This document shows positions 27,565-37,013 of a stretch of 64,000 nt of DNA, piece after piece. The stretch lies in contig JADCCN010000002.1 in the NCBI GenBank assembly GCA_020252645.1, forward strand, positions 248,001 to 312,000, given 5' to 3'. The notes beneath the pieces were generated by a model, which was not told the origin of the DNA, ran no database searches, and saw only the letters and a program-made list of their open reading frames with translations. This DNA comes from Methylobacterium sp. GTDB lineage: Bacteria > Pseudomonadota > Alphaproteobacteria > Rhizobiales > Beijerinckiaceae. Each line of letters opens with the position of its first letter. Position 1 is the first letter of the stretch. Both the position numbers and the translations under genes were made by a program.

Positions 27565-28770
27565 TCATTCTGCGACGGAACGGCGCGCAGCCGCATCGGG
27601 ACGGCGCGCGAGATCCGGCAGGAGCGCGATTCCATGCCCGGGCCTGGTGAAATCGACCGTCACTTTCCCGTCCTTGACGATCGGCAACCCGGTCGCGAGT
27701 TCGTTGTACCAGCCCGTATAGAAGGCGCGCACGCTTTCCTGGATGAGCGCATTGCGCGCATGAAGCGAGAAATGGCAGGAGGCCGCATAGACCACCGGGC
27801 CCGTGCAATCATGCGGCGCGACCGGCGTATGCCACGCCTCGGCCATGCCGGCGATCTTCCTCGCCTCCGAAACACCGCCACACCAGGAGAGATCGAGCAT
27901 CACCACCCCCGCCGCCCCCGTCTCGAGGTATTCCCGGAAGGCGTGGGTGTAGGACAAGGTCTCCGAGGCGCAGACCCACGCCTTGGAATGGGCGGCATAT
28001 TCGCCAAGGTCGCGGATATTGTCGAGCCGGAACGGGTCTTCGTGCCAGTAGGTGTCGAATTCCGCAAGGCGCTCCGCGAGCTTCTTGGCCATCGGCAAGG
28101 ACCAGAGCGAGTGGAATTCCACCATGATGTCCATCCGGTCGCCCACGGCGTTGCGGATGAGGCGGAAGGGTTCCAGCGCGCGGTTCAGCTCCTCTGCGGT
28201 GATGTCCCACCCGCCGGTGCGCTCGGCCGCGATGTCGAAGGGCCAGATCTTCATGCCGGTGATGCCCTGCTCGAGCAGGGAATGCGCGAGCTCATCTGCC
28301 CGGTTCAGGAAGGCGTCGAGATCCTCGTAGGGCCCGCCCTGCGCGCCGACATGCCAGTTCGCCACGGATTGGGCGCGCGCATCACGGATGTATTTGTAGC
28401 CCGCACAGGTGTTGTAGACGCGGATGGAATCGCGGCTGCGCCCGCCGAGCATGTCGCAGAGCGGCTTGCCATGCGCCTTGCCGAAAAGGTCCCACAAAGC
28501 AATGTCGATCGCGGAATTGCCGCGCGTCTCGGCACCGGCCGAGCGCCAGCCGAGATAATAGCCGGCGAGCTCCGCATTGATGCGCTCGATCTGGAGGGGG
28601 TCCTTGCCGAGGATCTTCGGCGCGACCGTCTCATGCAGATAGGCCTCGACGGCCTTGGGCCCGAGAAAGGTCTCGCCGAGGCCGACCAGCCCCTCATCGG
28701 TGTGCAGCAGCACGAAGATGATGTTGCCGAACTCCTCGATGCGCAAAGTTTCGAGCGCGGTGATCTTCAT
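27565..28770 (-). CDS. Mandelate racemase/enolase-superfamily dehydratase 1
   Basis: Mg-dependent sugar-acid dehydratase or related enzyme, 401 residues. Order: the capping domain start MKITALETLRIEEFGNIIF, HTDEGLVGLGETF, the barrel lysine region GITGMKIWPFD, metal-ligand candidates in IMVEFHSLW, WHEDPF and CASETL, and a general base His in PVAPHDCTGPV. GxK-IWP rather than KxK points to a divergent subgroup. It starts 4 nt after the upstream paralogue stop. Substrate not assignable. Confidence 0.88.
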   Translation of the reverse strand: MKITALETLRIEEFGNIIFVLLHTDEGLVGLGETFLGPKAVEAYLHETVAPKILGKDPLQIERINAELAGYYLGWRSAGAETRGNSAIDIALWDLFGKAHGKPLCDMLGGRSRDSIRVYNTCAGYKYIRDARAQSVANWHVGAQGGPYEDLDAFLNRADELAHSLLEQGITGMKIWPFDIAAERTGGWDITAEELNRALEPFRLIRNAVGDRMDIMVEFHSLWSLPMAKKLAERLAEFDTYWHEDPFRLDNIRDLGEYAAHSKAWVCASETLSYTHAFREYLETGAAGVVMLDLSWCGGVSEARKIAGMAEAWHTPVAPHDCTGPVVYAASCHFSLHARNALIQESVRAFYTGWYNELATGLPIVKDGKVTVDFTRPGHGIALLPDLARRPDAAARRSVAE

Positions 28771-28774
28771 GAAT

Positions 28775-29896
28775 TCAATCCGAGAGCGGGCGTGAGAAAT
28801 GGCGGAAGGCATCCGCCGAGGGTTCGCTGGAGGCGCCGGGCTGCTGCGGCTTGAGGAAATGCCCGTCTTTCACTTCAGCGGGTTCGAGGAAGGCATCCTT
28901 GATCCAGGGGATATATTCGAGAACCGGCACCGCCTCATGCCAGTAGGCGAGGTGCACATGCACCTGGCTCATCTCGCCGGCATGCGGGGCGACCGGCAGG
29001 CGATGCGCGAGGGCGAGATCGGCGACCTGAATGGTCTCCGTGATGCCGGCGAGGCGTGTCACATCCGGCTGCACCCAATGCAGCGCGCCGGCCTGCACGA
29101 AGGCGCGGAAGGCATCGAGCGTGTAGAGCTGCTCACCCAAGGCCACGGGAATGGAGGTGGCACGCGCGAGTTCCGCATGGGAGCCGACATCATCATACCA
29201 GAGCGGCTCCTCGAACCAGAAGATATCGAGCGGCTCTGCCTTGGCGCAGAAACGCTTGCAGGCGGGCAGGTCCCATTTGCCATTGCCGTCGATGGCCAGC
29301 GTGATGTTCGGGCCGATGGCCGCGCGGATCGCTTCGAGCCGGGCAATATCCGCCATCGGATCGGCATGGCCGACCTTCACCTTGATGCGCTTGAAGCCAT
29401 CGACCTCGATGGCGCGCTTCGCGCCATCGATGATGGTCGGAACGCTGAGCGAGAGCCAGCCGATATCGGTGTTGTAGGCTTCGAGCCGGGGCTTGCTCGC
29501 CCCGCCGAGCAGGTGCCAGAGCGGTTGGCCCGCCTTCTTGGCCTTGAGATCCCAGAGCGCGACATCCACCGCTGCCAGCGCGAGATGCGTGATTCCCGCG
29601 CGCCCCACCCATTGCAGAGGCGGATAGCGCAGCAACTTCAGCCAAAGCCGGGAGATTTCGCTCGCATCCTCGCCGATGAGCAGCGGCGCATAGCAATCGC
29701 GGATGCAGGATGTGATGAGCCGATCGGACGACAGATGGGCATGGGTGCCGGCATAGCCGAAGCCCGAAAGGCCATCCTCGGTCTTGATGCGGCAGCCGAC
29801 CACGCCCCAATGGCTGACCTGATGGGTCGAATCACAGATCGAGCCCCCGGTCACCGGAATATGGAGGATGAACGGTTCGACGGAATGAATGCGCAT
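28775..29896 (-). CDS. Mandelate racemase/enolase-superfamily dehydratase 2
   Basis: Second enolase-superfamily enzyme, 373 residues. It shows the mandelate-racemase subgroup residues: KxK in [12 protein letters not shown], metal ligands in [17 protein letters not shown] and ALGEQLY, and the histidine in [19 protein letters not shown]. It is more canonical than the neighbouring paralogue. AGGGGGCG lies upstream of the ATG at 29896. It sits between the TRAP-2 receptor gene and dehydratase 1 in one transcription unit. Confidence 0.9.
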   Translation of the reverse strand: MRIHSVEPFILHIPVTGGSICDSTHQVSHWGVVGCRIKTEDGLSGFGYAGTHAHLSSDRLITSCIRDCYAPLLIGEDASEISRLWLKLLRYPPLQWVGRAGITHLALAAVDVALWDLKAKKAGQPLWHLLGGASKPRLEAYNTDIGWLSLSVPTIIDGAKRAIEVDGFKRIKVKVGHADPMADIARLEAIRAAIGPNITLAIDGNGKWDLPACKRFCAKAEPLDIFWFEEPLWYDDVGSHAELARATSIPVALGEQLYTLDAFRAFVQAGALHWVQPDVTRLAGITETIQVADLALAHRLPVAPHAGEMSQVHVHLAYWHEAVPVLEYIPWIKDAFLEPAEVKDGHFLKPQQPGASSEPSADAFRHFSRPLSD

Positions 29897-29920
29897 GAAT
29901 CGCCCCCTTTTTGAAGGGAA

Positions 29921-29944
29921 GCCCCGCGCACTCATGCGCGGAGC
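29921..29944 (-). terminator. Hairpin after the TRAP-2 binding-protein gene
   Basis: Nine-base arms with one mismatch (GCCCCGCGC / GCGCGGAGC) and a 6-nt loop, about 29 nt beyond the dctP-2 stop. No T-run. Probably an mRNA-processing or stabilising stem between receptor and dehydratase genes. Confidence 0.45.
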
Positions 29945-29972
29945 CCCGTTTTCTGCAGGCTGGAGGATAGCC

Positions 29973-30980
29973 TCAGTTGGTGCCGCGGATCTTGGCGAGC
30001 GCCGCGTTCATCCTGTCCACGGTCTCGGCACCCACCACGGGCTTCGCACGCTCGTAAACCGGCTTCACGGCTTCACGCATGCGGGCCTGCTGCTCCGGCG
30101 CGATCAGGTTGATGCGCATGCCCTGCTTCTGCAGATTGGCGAGCGATTGCTCTCCCAGCGCGCGCGAGATCTTGCGCTGCTCCTGCTGGCCATCGGCGGC
30201 GCAGTCGAAGAGCGCCTTCTGCTCCTCGCCCGAGAGGCGATCGAACAGCGTCTTCGAATAGAGCACCATAAAGGGCGTATAGGCATGGCGCGTGACCGAG
30301 AGGTAGCGCTGAACCTCGTAGAATTTCGAGGTATCGATGGTGACAAACGGGTTTTCCTGCCCATCGATCGCCTTGGTTTCCAGTGCCGCGAACACCTCCT
30401 GGAAGGCCATGGGGATGGCGTTCGCGCCCACGGTCTTGAAGGTGTCGAGGAAGATGTTGTTCTGCATCACGCGAACCTTGAGGCCCGAGAAATCCTCGGG
30501 CTTCTCGACCGGCTTCTTCGAGTTGGTGAGGTTGCGGAAGCCGTTCTCCCAATAGGAGAGGTTCACAAGGCCCACGCCCGGCATCTTGTCGGAAATATAC
30601 TTGCCGAGTTCGCCGTCGAGAATGCCATCGGCTTCCTTTTCATTGGCGAAGAGGAATGGCAGGTCGAACACGCCGAGATCGGGCAGGATGCCGATCAGCG
30701 GCGAGGTCGAGGTCACCACCATTTCCTGCGTGCCCGAGCGCAGGGCCTGCGTCGCCTGCAGGTCACCGCCCAGTGCACCGCCCCAGAAGGCCTGCAGCTT
30801 CATCTTGCCGCCGGACTTCCTGGCCAGGCACTCGGTCATCACCTTGATGCCGTTGCCGACCGGGTGCTCCGCATTCACGCCGTTCGAGACACGGATGGTC
30901 CGTTCGGCGAACTGAGCCTGGGCGGCACCCGTCATCAGGGCGAGCGCCCCGACCGCCGCAAGGAGTGTCTTCTTGATCAT
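29973..30980 (-). CDS. TRAP transporter periplasmic binding protein (DctP), system 2
   Basis: Receptor of 335 residues with a Sec signal ([20 protein letters not shown], cleaved after AQA). DctP features are [52 protein letters not shown]-like spacing, [18 protein letters not shown] and [17 protein letters not shown]. It lies after the large permease (42-bp gap) rather than before the permeases, an order seen in sugar-acid TRAP loci. Confidence 0.93.
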   Translation of the reverse strand: MIKKTLLAAVGALALMTGAAQAQFAERTIRVSNGVNAEHPVGNGIKVMTECLARKSGGKMKLQAFWGGALGGDLQATQALRSGTQEMVVTSTSPLIGILPDLGVFDLPFLFANEKEADGILDGELGKYISDKMPGVGLVNLSYWENGFRNLTNSKKPVEKPEDFSGLKVRVMQNNIFLDTFKTVGANAIPMAFQEVFAALETKAIDGQENPFVTIDTSKFYEVQRYLSVTRHAYTPFMVLYSKTLFDRLSGEEQKALFDCAADGQQEQRKISRALGEQSLANLQKQGMRINLIAPEQQARMREAVKPVYERAKPVVGAETVDRMNAALAKIRGTN

Positions 30981-31021
30981 GGTCGTCCTCCCTTGAATTC
31001 GCGGATCTTCGAGCCCGCGGG

Positions 31022-32362
31022 TTAGTAGCCCAGCAACATCTGGACAAATTGCGTGAAGTCGATGCGCCCCTGCAGAAGCCGGAAGGGCGCCATCACAAGC
31101 GGCGGCCAGAGCACGAGCAGGAACAGCACGATGCTCTGCGCGATCAGGAACGGGTTGATCCCGCGGATGACATCCGTCATCGAGACCCTGGCCACGCTGG
31201 CCACCACGTTGAGCACGATGCCGACCGGCGGCGTGATCAGCCCGATCGCGTTGTTCATGATGAAGAGCACACCGAAATAGATCGGATCAATACCCGCCTG
31301 CTTCACGATCGGCATCAGCACCGGCGTGAGGATCAGCACGGTGGGCGCGAAATCGAGCGCCGTGCCCACCACCAGCACCAGCACCATCAGGATGATGAGC
31401 AGGAGCGTCTTGTTATCGGTGAAGGCCTCGAGGAACTTGCCGATCTCGCCGGGAATGTTTGCCGCCGTGATGAGCCAGGAGGAGATCAGCGCCGCGGCCA
31501 CAAGGAACATGATGATGCTGGTCATCTTCGCCGCGGCCAGGAACAGCCCGTAGAGCTGGCTGGGCTTCAATTCCTTGTAAACGAACATGCCAACGAACAG
31601 CGCGTAGACGGTTGCCACCACGGCCGCCTCGGTCGGCGTTGCGAAGCCGAAGCGTATCGAGCCGAGGATGAAGACCGGCATGGCCAGAGCCCAGGCGCCG
31701 TCCCTCGTCGCCTGCCAGCGCTCGCCCCAGCTGCGCCTGGGATAGGCCTTGAGCGTCTCCTTGCGGGCCGTCCACCACCAGGCAAAGACGAGGCTCACGC
31801 CCATCAGGATGCCGGGGAACACGCCCGCAAGAAAGAGCTGGGGGATCGACACATTCGCCGCGACGCCGAAGATCACGAAGCCGATCGAAGGCGGAATGAC
31901 CGGCGCGATGATGCCGCCCGAGGCGATGAGCCCGGCCGAGCGCGGCACGTTGTAGCCCGCATCGCGCATCATCGGGATGAGGATCGCGGCCAGCGCCGCC
32001 GTATCCGCCGCGGCCGAGCCCGAAAGCGAGGCCATGATGACGGCCGCGATGATCGCCACATAGCCGAGGCCGCCATGGCGATGACCGATCAGCGCCAGCG
32101 CGAAATTCACGATGCGCTTCGAAAGGCCGCCGGCATTCATCAGCTCGCCGGCCAGCATGAAGAAGGGAATCGCGAGCAGGATGAAGCTGTCCGAGCCGTC
32201 GAGCATCTTCTGCGCGATCACCTGCGCATCGAAGGCCGGATAGATGCCTATGGCGACCATCCAGCCCATCAGGGCCACGCCGCAGACCATCAGCGCGAAG
32301 GCGCAGGGCATGCCGAGCGCCATGGCTCCGCAAAGCGAGATGAGGAAGACGAGAACGGTCAT
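31022..32362 (-). CDS. TRAP transporter large permease (DctM), system 2
   Basis: Twelve-helix subunit, 446 residues: FILLAIPFFMLAGELMNAGG, ASLSGSAAADTAALAAILIP, GGIIAPVIPPSIGFVIFG, RFGFATPTEAAVVATVYAL and NNAIGLITPPVGIVLNVVA. It overlaps the small permease stop by 4 nt. Confidence 0.94.
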   Translation of the reverse strand: MTVLVFLISLCGAMALGMPCAFALMVCGVALMGWMVAIGIYPAFDAQVIAQKMLDGSDSFILLAIPFFMLAGELMNAGGLSKRIVNFALALIGHRHGGLGYVAIIAAVIMASLSGSAAADTAALAAILIPMMRDAGYNVPRSAGLIASGGIIAPVIPPSIGFVIFGVAANVSIPQLFLAGVFPGILMGVSLVFAWWWTARKETLKAYPRRSWGERWQATRDGAWALAMPVFILGSIRFGFATPTEAAVVATVYALFVGMFVYKELKPSQLYGLFLAAAKMTSIIMFLVAAALISSWLITAANIPGEIGKFLEAFTDNKTLLLIILMVLVLVVGTALDFAPTVLILTPVLMPIVKQAGIDPIYFGVLFIMNNAIGLITPPVGIVLNVVASVARVSMTDVIRGINPFLIAQSIVLFLLVLWPPLVMAPFRLLQGRIDFTQFVQMLLGY

Positions 32363-32904
32363 TCGAGGCGGCCCTTGATGGAATGGGCGGCAGCTTCGTC
32401 ACTCATTTCGCCGGCAAAATGTTCGAGTTCGCCCGGCTTGAGTCGGCCGGTCAGAGCGCGGATGAGACGCGCCGCGACCATCGCGCCGATACCGATGGAG
32501 GTAAAGAGCCCGACACCGAATACCCAGAGCATGTTGATGCCGGTGACCGGCGCGATGTTGGTATAGTTCAGCGGCGCCTGCTTCCAGCTGCCCCAGAAGA
32601 ACAGCACGCAGCAGCCCAGCACCAGAATGTCGCTCAGGACCATGCAGACCCAGCGCCCGCGCGGGCCCAGCACCCGCACCAGCGCATCGACGCCCAGATG
32701 CGCATGCTCGCGCATCACCACCACCGCGCCGATGAAAGTGAGCCAGACGAAGAAGAACCGGCTCATTTCCTCCGAGAAGGTGAGGCCGCTATCCGCGAAC
32801 CAGCGCAGCATCACATTGCCGAAGACCATCACGACCATGCCGGCCAGCAGGAAGACGAGAAGGGCCTCCAGAGCCCGGAAAAACAGCTTTTCGAGCCGAA
32901 TCAT
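32359..32904 (-). CDS. TRAP transporter small permease (DctQ), system 2
   Basis: Four-helix partner, 181 residues, with MLRWFADSGLTFSEEMSRFF, FVWLTFIGAVVVMREHAHLG and VDALVRVLGPRGRW. It overlaps the regulator stop (ATGA, 32901-32904), so regulator and transporter are co-translated. Confidence 0.9.
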   Translation of the reverse strand: MIRLEKLFFRALEALLVFLLAGMVVMVFGNVMLRWFADSGLTFSEEMSRFFFVWLTFIGAVVVMREHAHLGVDALVRVLGPRGRWVCMVLSDILVLGCCVLFFWGSWKQAPLNYTNIAPVTGINMLWVFGVGLFTSIGIGAMVAARLIRALTGRLKPGELEHFAGEMSDEAAAHSIKGRLE

Positions 32905-33629
32905 GCGCGTAACCCCACTACAAAGGTCGGGTCAACCGGGCCGCCCCGGTCGATATCCTCGCGCGCCCCGAGGATGAGACGCCGCATCGAAAGCCGGCCC
33001 CCCTCCGGATCTCGGGCTGCGATGGCATCCGCCACGGCGCGGTGCAGCGGCAGCGAGGCCGCCGCGCCATCGCGATTGCGCACCGAAAGGCGGATCGACA
33101 CCTTCAGGATCGCCGTGATGAGCGGGGAAAGCGCGGCGAAGAACTGGTTGTGGGCGGCCGCCAGAATACTCGTGTGGAAATCGATATCGGCCACGAAATA
33201 GCGGCCCCGCCCATCCACCGCCGCCGCCATTTCGACATAGGCAGCCTCGATGCGCGCGAGGTCCTCGGCTGTGGCGCGGCGCGCCGCGAATTCGCATCCC
33301 GCGGGCTCGAAGGTCAGGCGCAGGTCGATCATGTCGCGCAGGAGTGCGTCATCCACGCCGGCCGCGAAGCGCCAGTCGATCACATCGGGATCGTAGAGGT
33401 TCCAGCTCGATTTCGGCTGGACACGCGTGCCGACCCGTGGCCCCGTGGTGAGAAGCCCCTTCGCCACGAGCGTCTTCACGGCTTCGCGCACCACGGTGCG
33501 GCTCACGCCAAGCTCCGAGCAGAGAGCCGGCTCGATGGGCAGGGTGGTCCCGGGCGGATAGGTTCCGCCCGTGATCCATCCGGCAATCGCCGCCACGCAA
33601 TCCGCGTGAATGCTGGTGACTTTTCGCAT
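32901..33629 (-). CDS. GntR/FadR-subfamily transcriptional regulator
   Basis: Winged-helix repressor with an FCD ligand domain, 242 residues. N-terminal DNA-binding residues are GGTYPPGTTLPIEPALCSEL, GVSRTVVREAVKTLVAKGLL and GPRVGTRVQP. The FCD domain (about 85-230) has the metal ligands typical of the family in DLRLTFEPAG, DIDFHTSIL and LPLHRAVADAI. It is the first gene of the TRAP-2/dehydratase operon. A perfect palindrome overlaps its start region, so autoregulation is likely. Sugar acids are the usual ligands of this group. Confidence 0.92.
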   Translation of the reverse strand: MRKVTSIHADCVAAIAGWITGGTYPPGTTLPIEPALCSELGVSRTVVREAVKTLVAKGLLTTGPRVGTRVQPKSSWNLYDPDVIDWRFAAGVDDALLRDMIDLRLTFEPAGCEFAARRATAEDLARIEAAYVEMAAAVDGRGRYFVADIDFHTSILAAAHNQFFAALSPLITAILKVSIRLSVRNRDGAAASLPLHRAVADAIAARDPEGGRLSMRRLILGAREDIDRGGPVDPTFVVGLRA

Positions 33630-33635
33630 GTCAAT

Positions 33636-33652
33636 GATCGTATGATACGATC
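33636..33652. promoter_or_regulatory. Operator-like 17-bp palindrome for the FadR-type regulator
   Basis: GATCGTATGATACGATC is a perfect palindrome around a central G, 7-23 nt upstream of the regulator start. FadR-subfamily operators commonly have GTAT/ATAC half-sites, so this fits autorepression by blocking transcription or translation. A second palindrome, CACGAATTCGTG (33731-33742), lies further upstream and may belong to the promoter or to the end of dctM-3. Confidence 0.75.
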
Positions 33653-33749
33653 TAAAAGCGCGTCAAGCCTGATTCATGGGCATGAAAGCGACTGTTCCCA
33701 CCGGCTCTGGCCGGCAGAACGAAGAAATATCACGAATTCGTGAATTCGC

Positions 33750-35195
33750 TCAGGAAAGAATGCGAACCAGCCAGAGCGCCAGGGCCGGGAATGCGAGAAC
33801 AAGGCCCAGTCGCAGGATATCCGCTGCGAGAAACGGCAGAACGCCACGATAGGTCACGACGAGCGGCACATCCTTCGCGATCTGATGGATCACGAACACA
33901 TTGAGCCCGATGGGCGGGGCCGTGAGGCCGATCCCCACGACGATCAGCACGAGAATGCCGAACCAGATCGCCACATCATCCGGGAACATGCCGAAATCGA
34001 GCCCCTGGATGATGGGGAAGAACACGGGCAGCGTGAGCAGGATCATGGCGAGTTCGTCCATCACCGCGCCGAGCAGGATGTAGAAGGCGAGCATCGCGAT
34101 CAGGACGAGATAGGGGGAATAGCCGAGCCCGCCAACCCATTCCGCAGCGACGGTCGGCAGGCGCGAGAGCGCGAGGAAGGCGCCGAAGACCTCCGCCCCG
34201 AGCAGGATGATGAAGATCATCCCGGAGGTCACGGCCATCTGCCGCAGGGCCTCGCGGATATCGGCGAGCGAGAGGCTGCGCTGCATCAGGCCCGCGACCA
34301 GCATCGCGATCGTGCCGACGGCCGCGCCCTCCGTGGGGGTGAAGACGCCGCCATAAATGCCGCCCACCACGATCAGCGCGATGGTGAGCGCCGGCACGAT
34401 GGTGATTTCCGCAAAGGCAATCGTGAGCGCAATCAGCAGCCCCACCACGATCAGCGTGGCCGGGAGCGCGGCCGTGAGGCCGAAATAGAGCACGAGCCCG
34501 GCAAGCCCCGCGCCCAGGAGGCGCAGGAAGGCCGGGCGCCGCGCCGGTGGCAAGGCATCCCGCGCGGGCGCGGCCGGCGCGAGTTCCGGGTTCCGCCGCA
34601 CCGTGATTGCGATGACGACACAGTAGAAGAAAGCCGCCAGCAGGCCGGGAATCAGCGCCGCCTGGAAAAGCTTTGCGATGTTCTGCTCGGTGGTGATCGC
34701 GTAGACCACGAGGATCACCGATGGCGGAATGAGGATACCCAAAGTGCCGCCCACGGCAATCGTGCCGGTCGCAAACCCGCCATCATAACGGCAGCGCCGC
34801 AGTTCCGGCAGGGCCGCACGGCCGAAGGTGGCAGTAGTCGCCACGGAGGAGCCGCAGATCGCGCCGAAGGCGGTGCAGGCACCGATCACGGCCATGGCGA
34901 GGCCACCCCGCCTTTGCCCGAAGCCGCGTTCGGCCGCCCTGAACAGCGCGCGCGCAATGCCGGCCCGCTCGGCCAGCGCCCCCATGAGGATGAAGAGCGG
35001 GATGACCGAAAGCGTGTAGTTCGAGAACTGGTGATAGGTGTTGGTCTTCATATAGGCAAGGAACGGCCCGATGCCGTTCAGCGCCGAATAGCCGATCCCG
35101 CCAACCACGAGCATCGACAGGCCGATCGGCATCCGCAGGGCCATCAGGGCCAGCATCGCGGCAAAGCCGGAAATCGCGATCTCAAGGCTGGTCAC
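33750..35195 (-). CDS. TRAP transporter large permease (DctM), system 3
   Basis: Large permease of 481 residues, longer than the usual 430 through an Ala/Pro-rich insert (about 208-225, APAAPARDALPPARRPAF) and an extra hydrophobic pair. It keeps LSVIPLFILMGALAERAG, GAICGSSVATTATFGRAAL, TLGILIPPSVILVVYAITTE, GGIYGGVFTPTEGAAVG and GIGLTAPPIGLNVFVI. It overlaps the small permease by 4 nt. Confidence 0.92.
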   Translation of the reverse strand: MTSLEIAISGFAAMLALMALRMPIGLSMLVVGGIGYSALNGIGPFLAYMKTNTYHQFSNYTLSVIPLFILMGALAERAGIARALFRAAERGFGQRRGGLAMAVIGACTAFGAICGSSVATTATFGRAALPELRRCRYDGGFATGTIAVGGTLGILIPPSVILVVYAITTEQNIAKLFQAALIPGLLAAFFYCVVIAITVRRNPELAPAAPARDALPPARRPAFLRLLGAGLAGLVLYFGLTAALPATLIVVGLLIALTIAFAEITIVPALTIALIVVGGIYGGVFTPTEGAAVGTIAMLVAGLMQRSLSLADIREALRQMAVTSGMIFIILLGAEVFGAFLALSRLPTVAAEWVGGLGYSPYLVLIAMLAFYILLGAVMDELAMILLTLPVFFPIIQGLDFGMFPDDVAIWFGILVLIVVGIGLTAPPIGLNVFVIHQIAKDVPLVVTYRGVLPFLAADILRLGLVLAFPALALWLVRILS

Positions 35196-35704
35196 GCGCC
35201 TCTCCGCAGCAGGCGACCGGCCGAAACCAGCGCGGAGAGAACGAGAAGCACCGCAAGCACCGCGCAGAGGAAGATGGCCGGCCAGACCAGCAATTGCAGC
35301 TGCATGGTCGTCTCGCGGTTCTTCAGCGCCTCCATCGCTCCCGTGAAAAGCCCATGCGCCATGAGCATCCCGATGCCCGCATAGACGAGATCCCAGAGGG
35401 CATCGAGCAGGGCGCGCCCTCGCGCGGGCAAGCGGGTTGTCAGGCTGTCGACCATGATGTTCCCGCGCTGCACCTGGGTATAGGGCAGGCAGCAGAAGAC
35501 CGCGAGCGCGGTCGCCATCTTCACGAACTCGAAATCACCCTCGATCGGGCTGGAGAAAAGCCAGCGGCCGAGCACGCTGACCGTGACGAGCAGCGCGACG
35601 CCCAGCGCCAGCACGCCCCCGCCGATCGCCACCCAGCCAATGGCGCGGTCCAGCACGGGCTGGGCCTGCCAGAGCGTTCCGGGCTCGGTCGGATCATCGG
35701 ACAT
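35192..35704 (-). CDS. TRAP transporter small permease (DctQ), system 3
   Basis: Small permease, 170 residues from the ATG at 35704. Segments: LGRWLFSSPIEGDFEFVKM, AVFCCLPYTQVQRGNIMVD. A longer upstream frame (to 35797) crosses a terminator-like hairpin and is rejected. Confidence 0.88.
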   Translation of the reverse strand: MSDDPTEPGTLWQAQPVLDRAIGWVAIGGGVLALGVALLVTVSVLGRWLFSSPIEGDFEFVKMATALAVFCCLPYTQVQRGNIMVDSLTTRLPARGRALLDALWDLVYAGIGMLMAHGLFTGAMEALKNRETTMQLQLLVWPAIFLCAVLAVLLVLSALVSAGRLLRRGA

Positions 35705-35749
35705 GGAAACGCTCGGCCATCGGGAAGCGGCGGCTTCAAAAGCAGAAAA

Positions 35750-35776
35750 GCCCGGCAGGCACAAGGGCTGCCGGGC
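35750..35776 (-). terminator. Hairpin after the TRAP-3 binding-protein gene
   Basis: Perfect 9-bp arms GCCCGGCAG / CTGCCGGGC with a 9-nt loop and TTTTCTGC after it on the minus strand, 27 nt beyond the dctP-3 stop and 45 nt before the small permease. Arm sequence and layout closely match the hairpin at 22730-22756. Confidence 0.7.
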
Positions 35777-35803
35777 CATGATCTTGTGTATCTGCAAAGA
35801 TCA

Positions 35804-36850
35804 TCAGGCTGTTTTCTCGTATTTTGCAATCAGCGACTTCACCTCCGCGATCAGGGCGGCGCCATCGATGTTCCTCGACTTCATCTGCTCGATCCAGGCC
35901 GCGTGAACCGGCTCGGTGGCCTTGATCCACCTGTCCTTTTCCTCTTCGGAGATGACGGTGATGGTGTTGCCGCGGCTGCGGACGACAGCGGAGACGGTCT
36001 TGGCCTCGCTGTCCCACATGTTGCCCGCCATGTCGGCGAAGACCATGCCGAGATTCTTGTCGAGGACCGCGCGAAGTTCGGCCGAAAGGCTGTCGTATTT
36101 CGCGCGGTTCATCGCGAGGAAGAAGGTCGCGGTGTAGAGCGTTGGCGAGCCCGGAATCTCGGTGTGGAAGCGGGTAAGCTCGTGCACTTTCACCGCCGGC
36201 ACGACCTCCCACGGGATGACCGCGCCATCGATGACCTTCTGCGCCAGGCTCTCGGGCACCTGCGGAACCGGCATGCCGACCGAGGTCGCGCCCAGAGCCT
36301 TCAGCGCCTCGCCCGCGAGGCGGGTGGGGTTGCGCAGCTTCAGGCCTTTCAGGTCATCCATGGTGCGGACCTGCCTGTTGGCATGGATCACCCCGGCATC
36401 ATGCGCCCAGAAGGCGAGAAGCTTCACTTCCCTGGTTTCCTCCATCAGGTGCTTGCCGGTGAATTCGTTGGCGGCGCGTGCATTCACGATGGCGCGGTTC
36501 GCGGCGATGAAAGGCAGCTCGAACACTTCCGTCCGCGGGAAGCGACCCGGCGTGTTGCCCGGCAGGGTCCAGACGATGTCGGCCACGCCGTCGCGCGCCT
36601 GGTCGAAGAGCTGGGGCGGCGTGCCGCCGAGTTGCATGCTGGGGAAGATGTCGATCTTCAGCTGACCCTGGCTGTCGGCTTCCACCTTCTTCGCCCATGG
36701 CGCCAGCAGCTTGCTGTGCGCATTCGACAGCGGCGGCAGAAAATGATGCATGCGCAAGGTGATGGCCTGCGCGCGGGCCGAAGTGACGATGGCCGGGCTG
36801 GCGATCAGGGTCGCCGCGCCGAGGCTGAAACCGCGCCGAGTGAGCTTCAT
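35804..36850 (-). CDS. TRAP transporter periplasmic binding protein (DctP), system 3
   Basis: Receptor of 348 residues with a twin-arginine leader (MKLTRRGFSLGAATLIASPA, cleaved near ARA). Segments: LRMHHFLPPLSNAHSKLLAP, FPSMQLGGTPPQLFDQARDG, FELPFIAANRAIVNARAA, GLKLRNPTRLAGEALKALG. GGGAGG lies 7 nt before the ATG at 36850. First gene of the TRAP-3 operon, divergent from the isomerase gene. Confidence 0.93.
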   Translation of the reverse strand: MKLTRRGFSLGAATLIASPAIVTSARAQAITLRMHHFLPPLSNAHSKLLAPWAKKVEADSQGQLKIDIFPSMQLGGTPPQLFDQARDGVADIVWTLPGNTPGRFPRTEVFELPFIAANRAIVNARAANEFTGKHLMEETREVKLLAFWAHDAGVIHANRQVRTMDDLKGLKLRNPTRLAGEALKALGATSVGMPVPQVPESLAQKVIDGAVIPWEVVPAVKVHELTRFHTEIPGSPTLYTATFFLAMNRAKYDSLSAELRAVLDKNLGMVFADMAGNMWDSEAKTVSAVVRSRGNTITVISEEEKDRWIKATEPVHAAWIEQMKSRNIDGAALIAEVKSLIAKYEKTA

Positions 36851-37013
36851 GGACGATCCTCCCAAGTTCGGCCCTCTTCATCATTCGCTTTTCGGGGCCG
36901 GGTCGAGTGAGGTATAGGGCGTGGGAAAGCAACGCGCCAGTGCGTGCGGGCGAAGAACTTGCCTTGTGGCGAATGAGATGCGCGATGAATTGCAGGATTG
37001 CAAAGGTGGCTCG

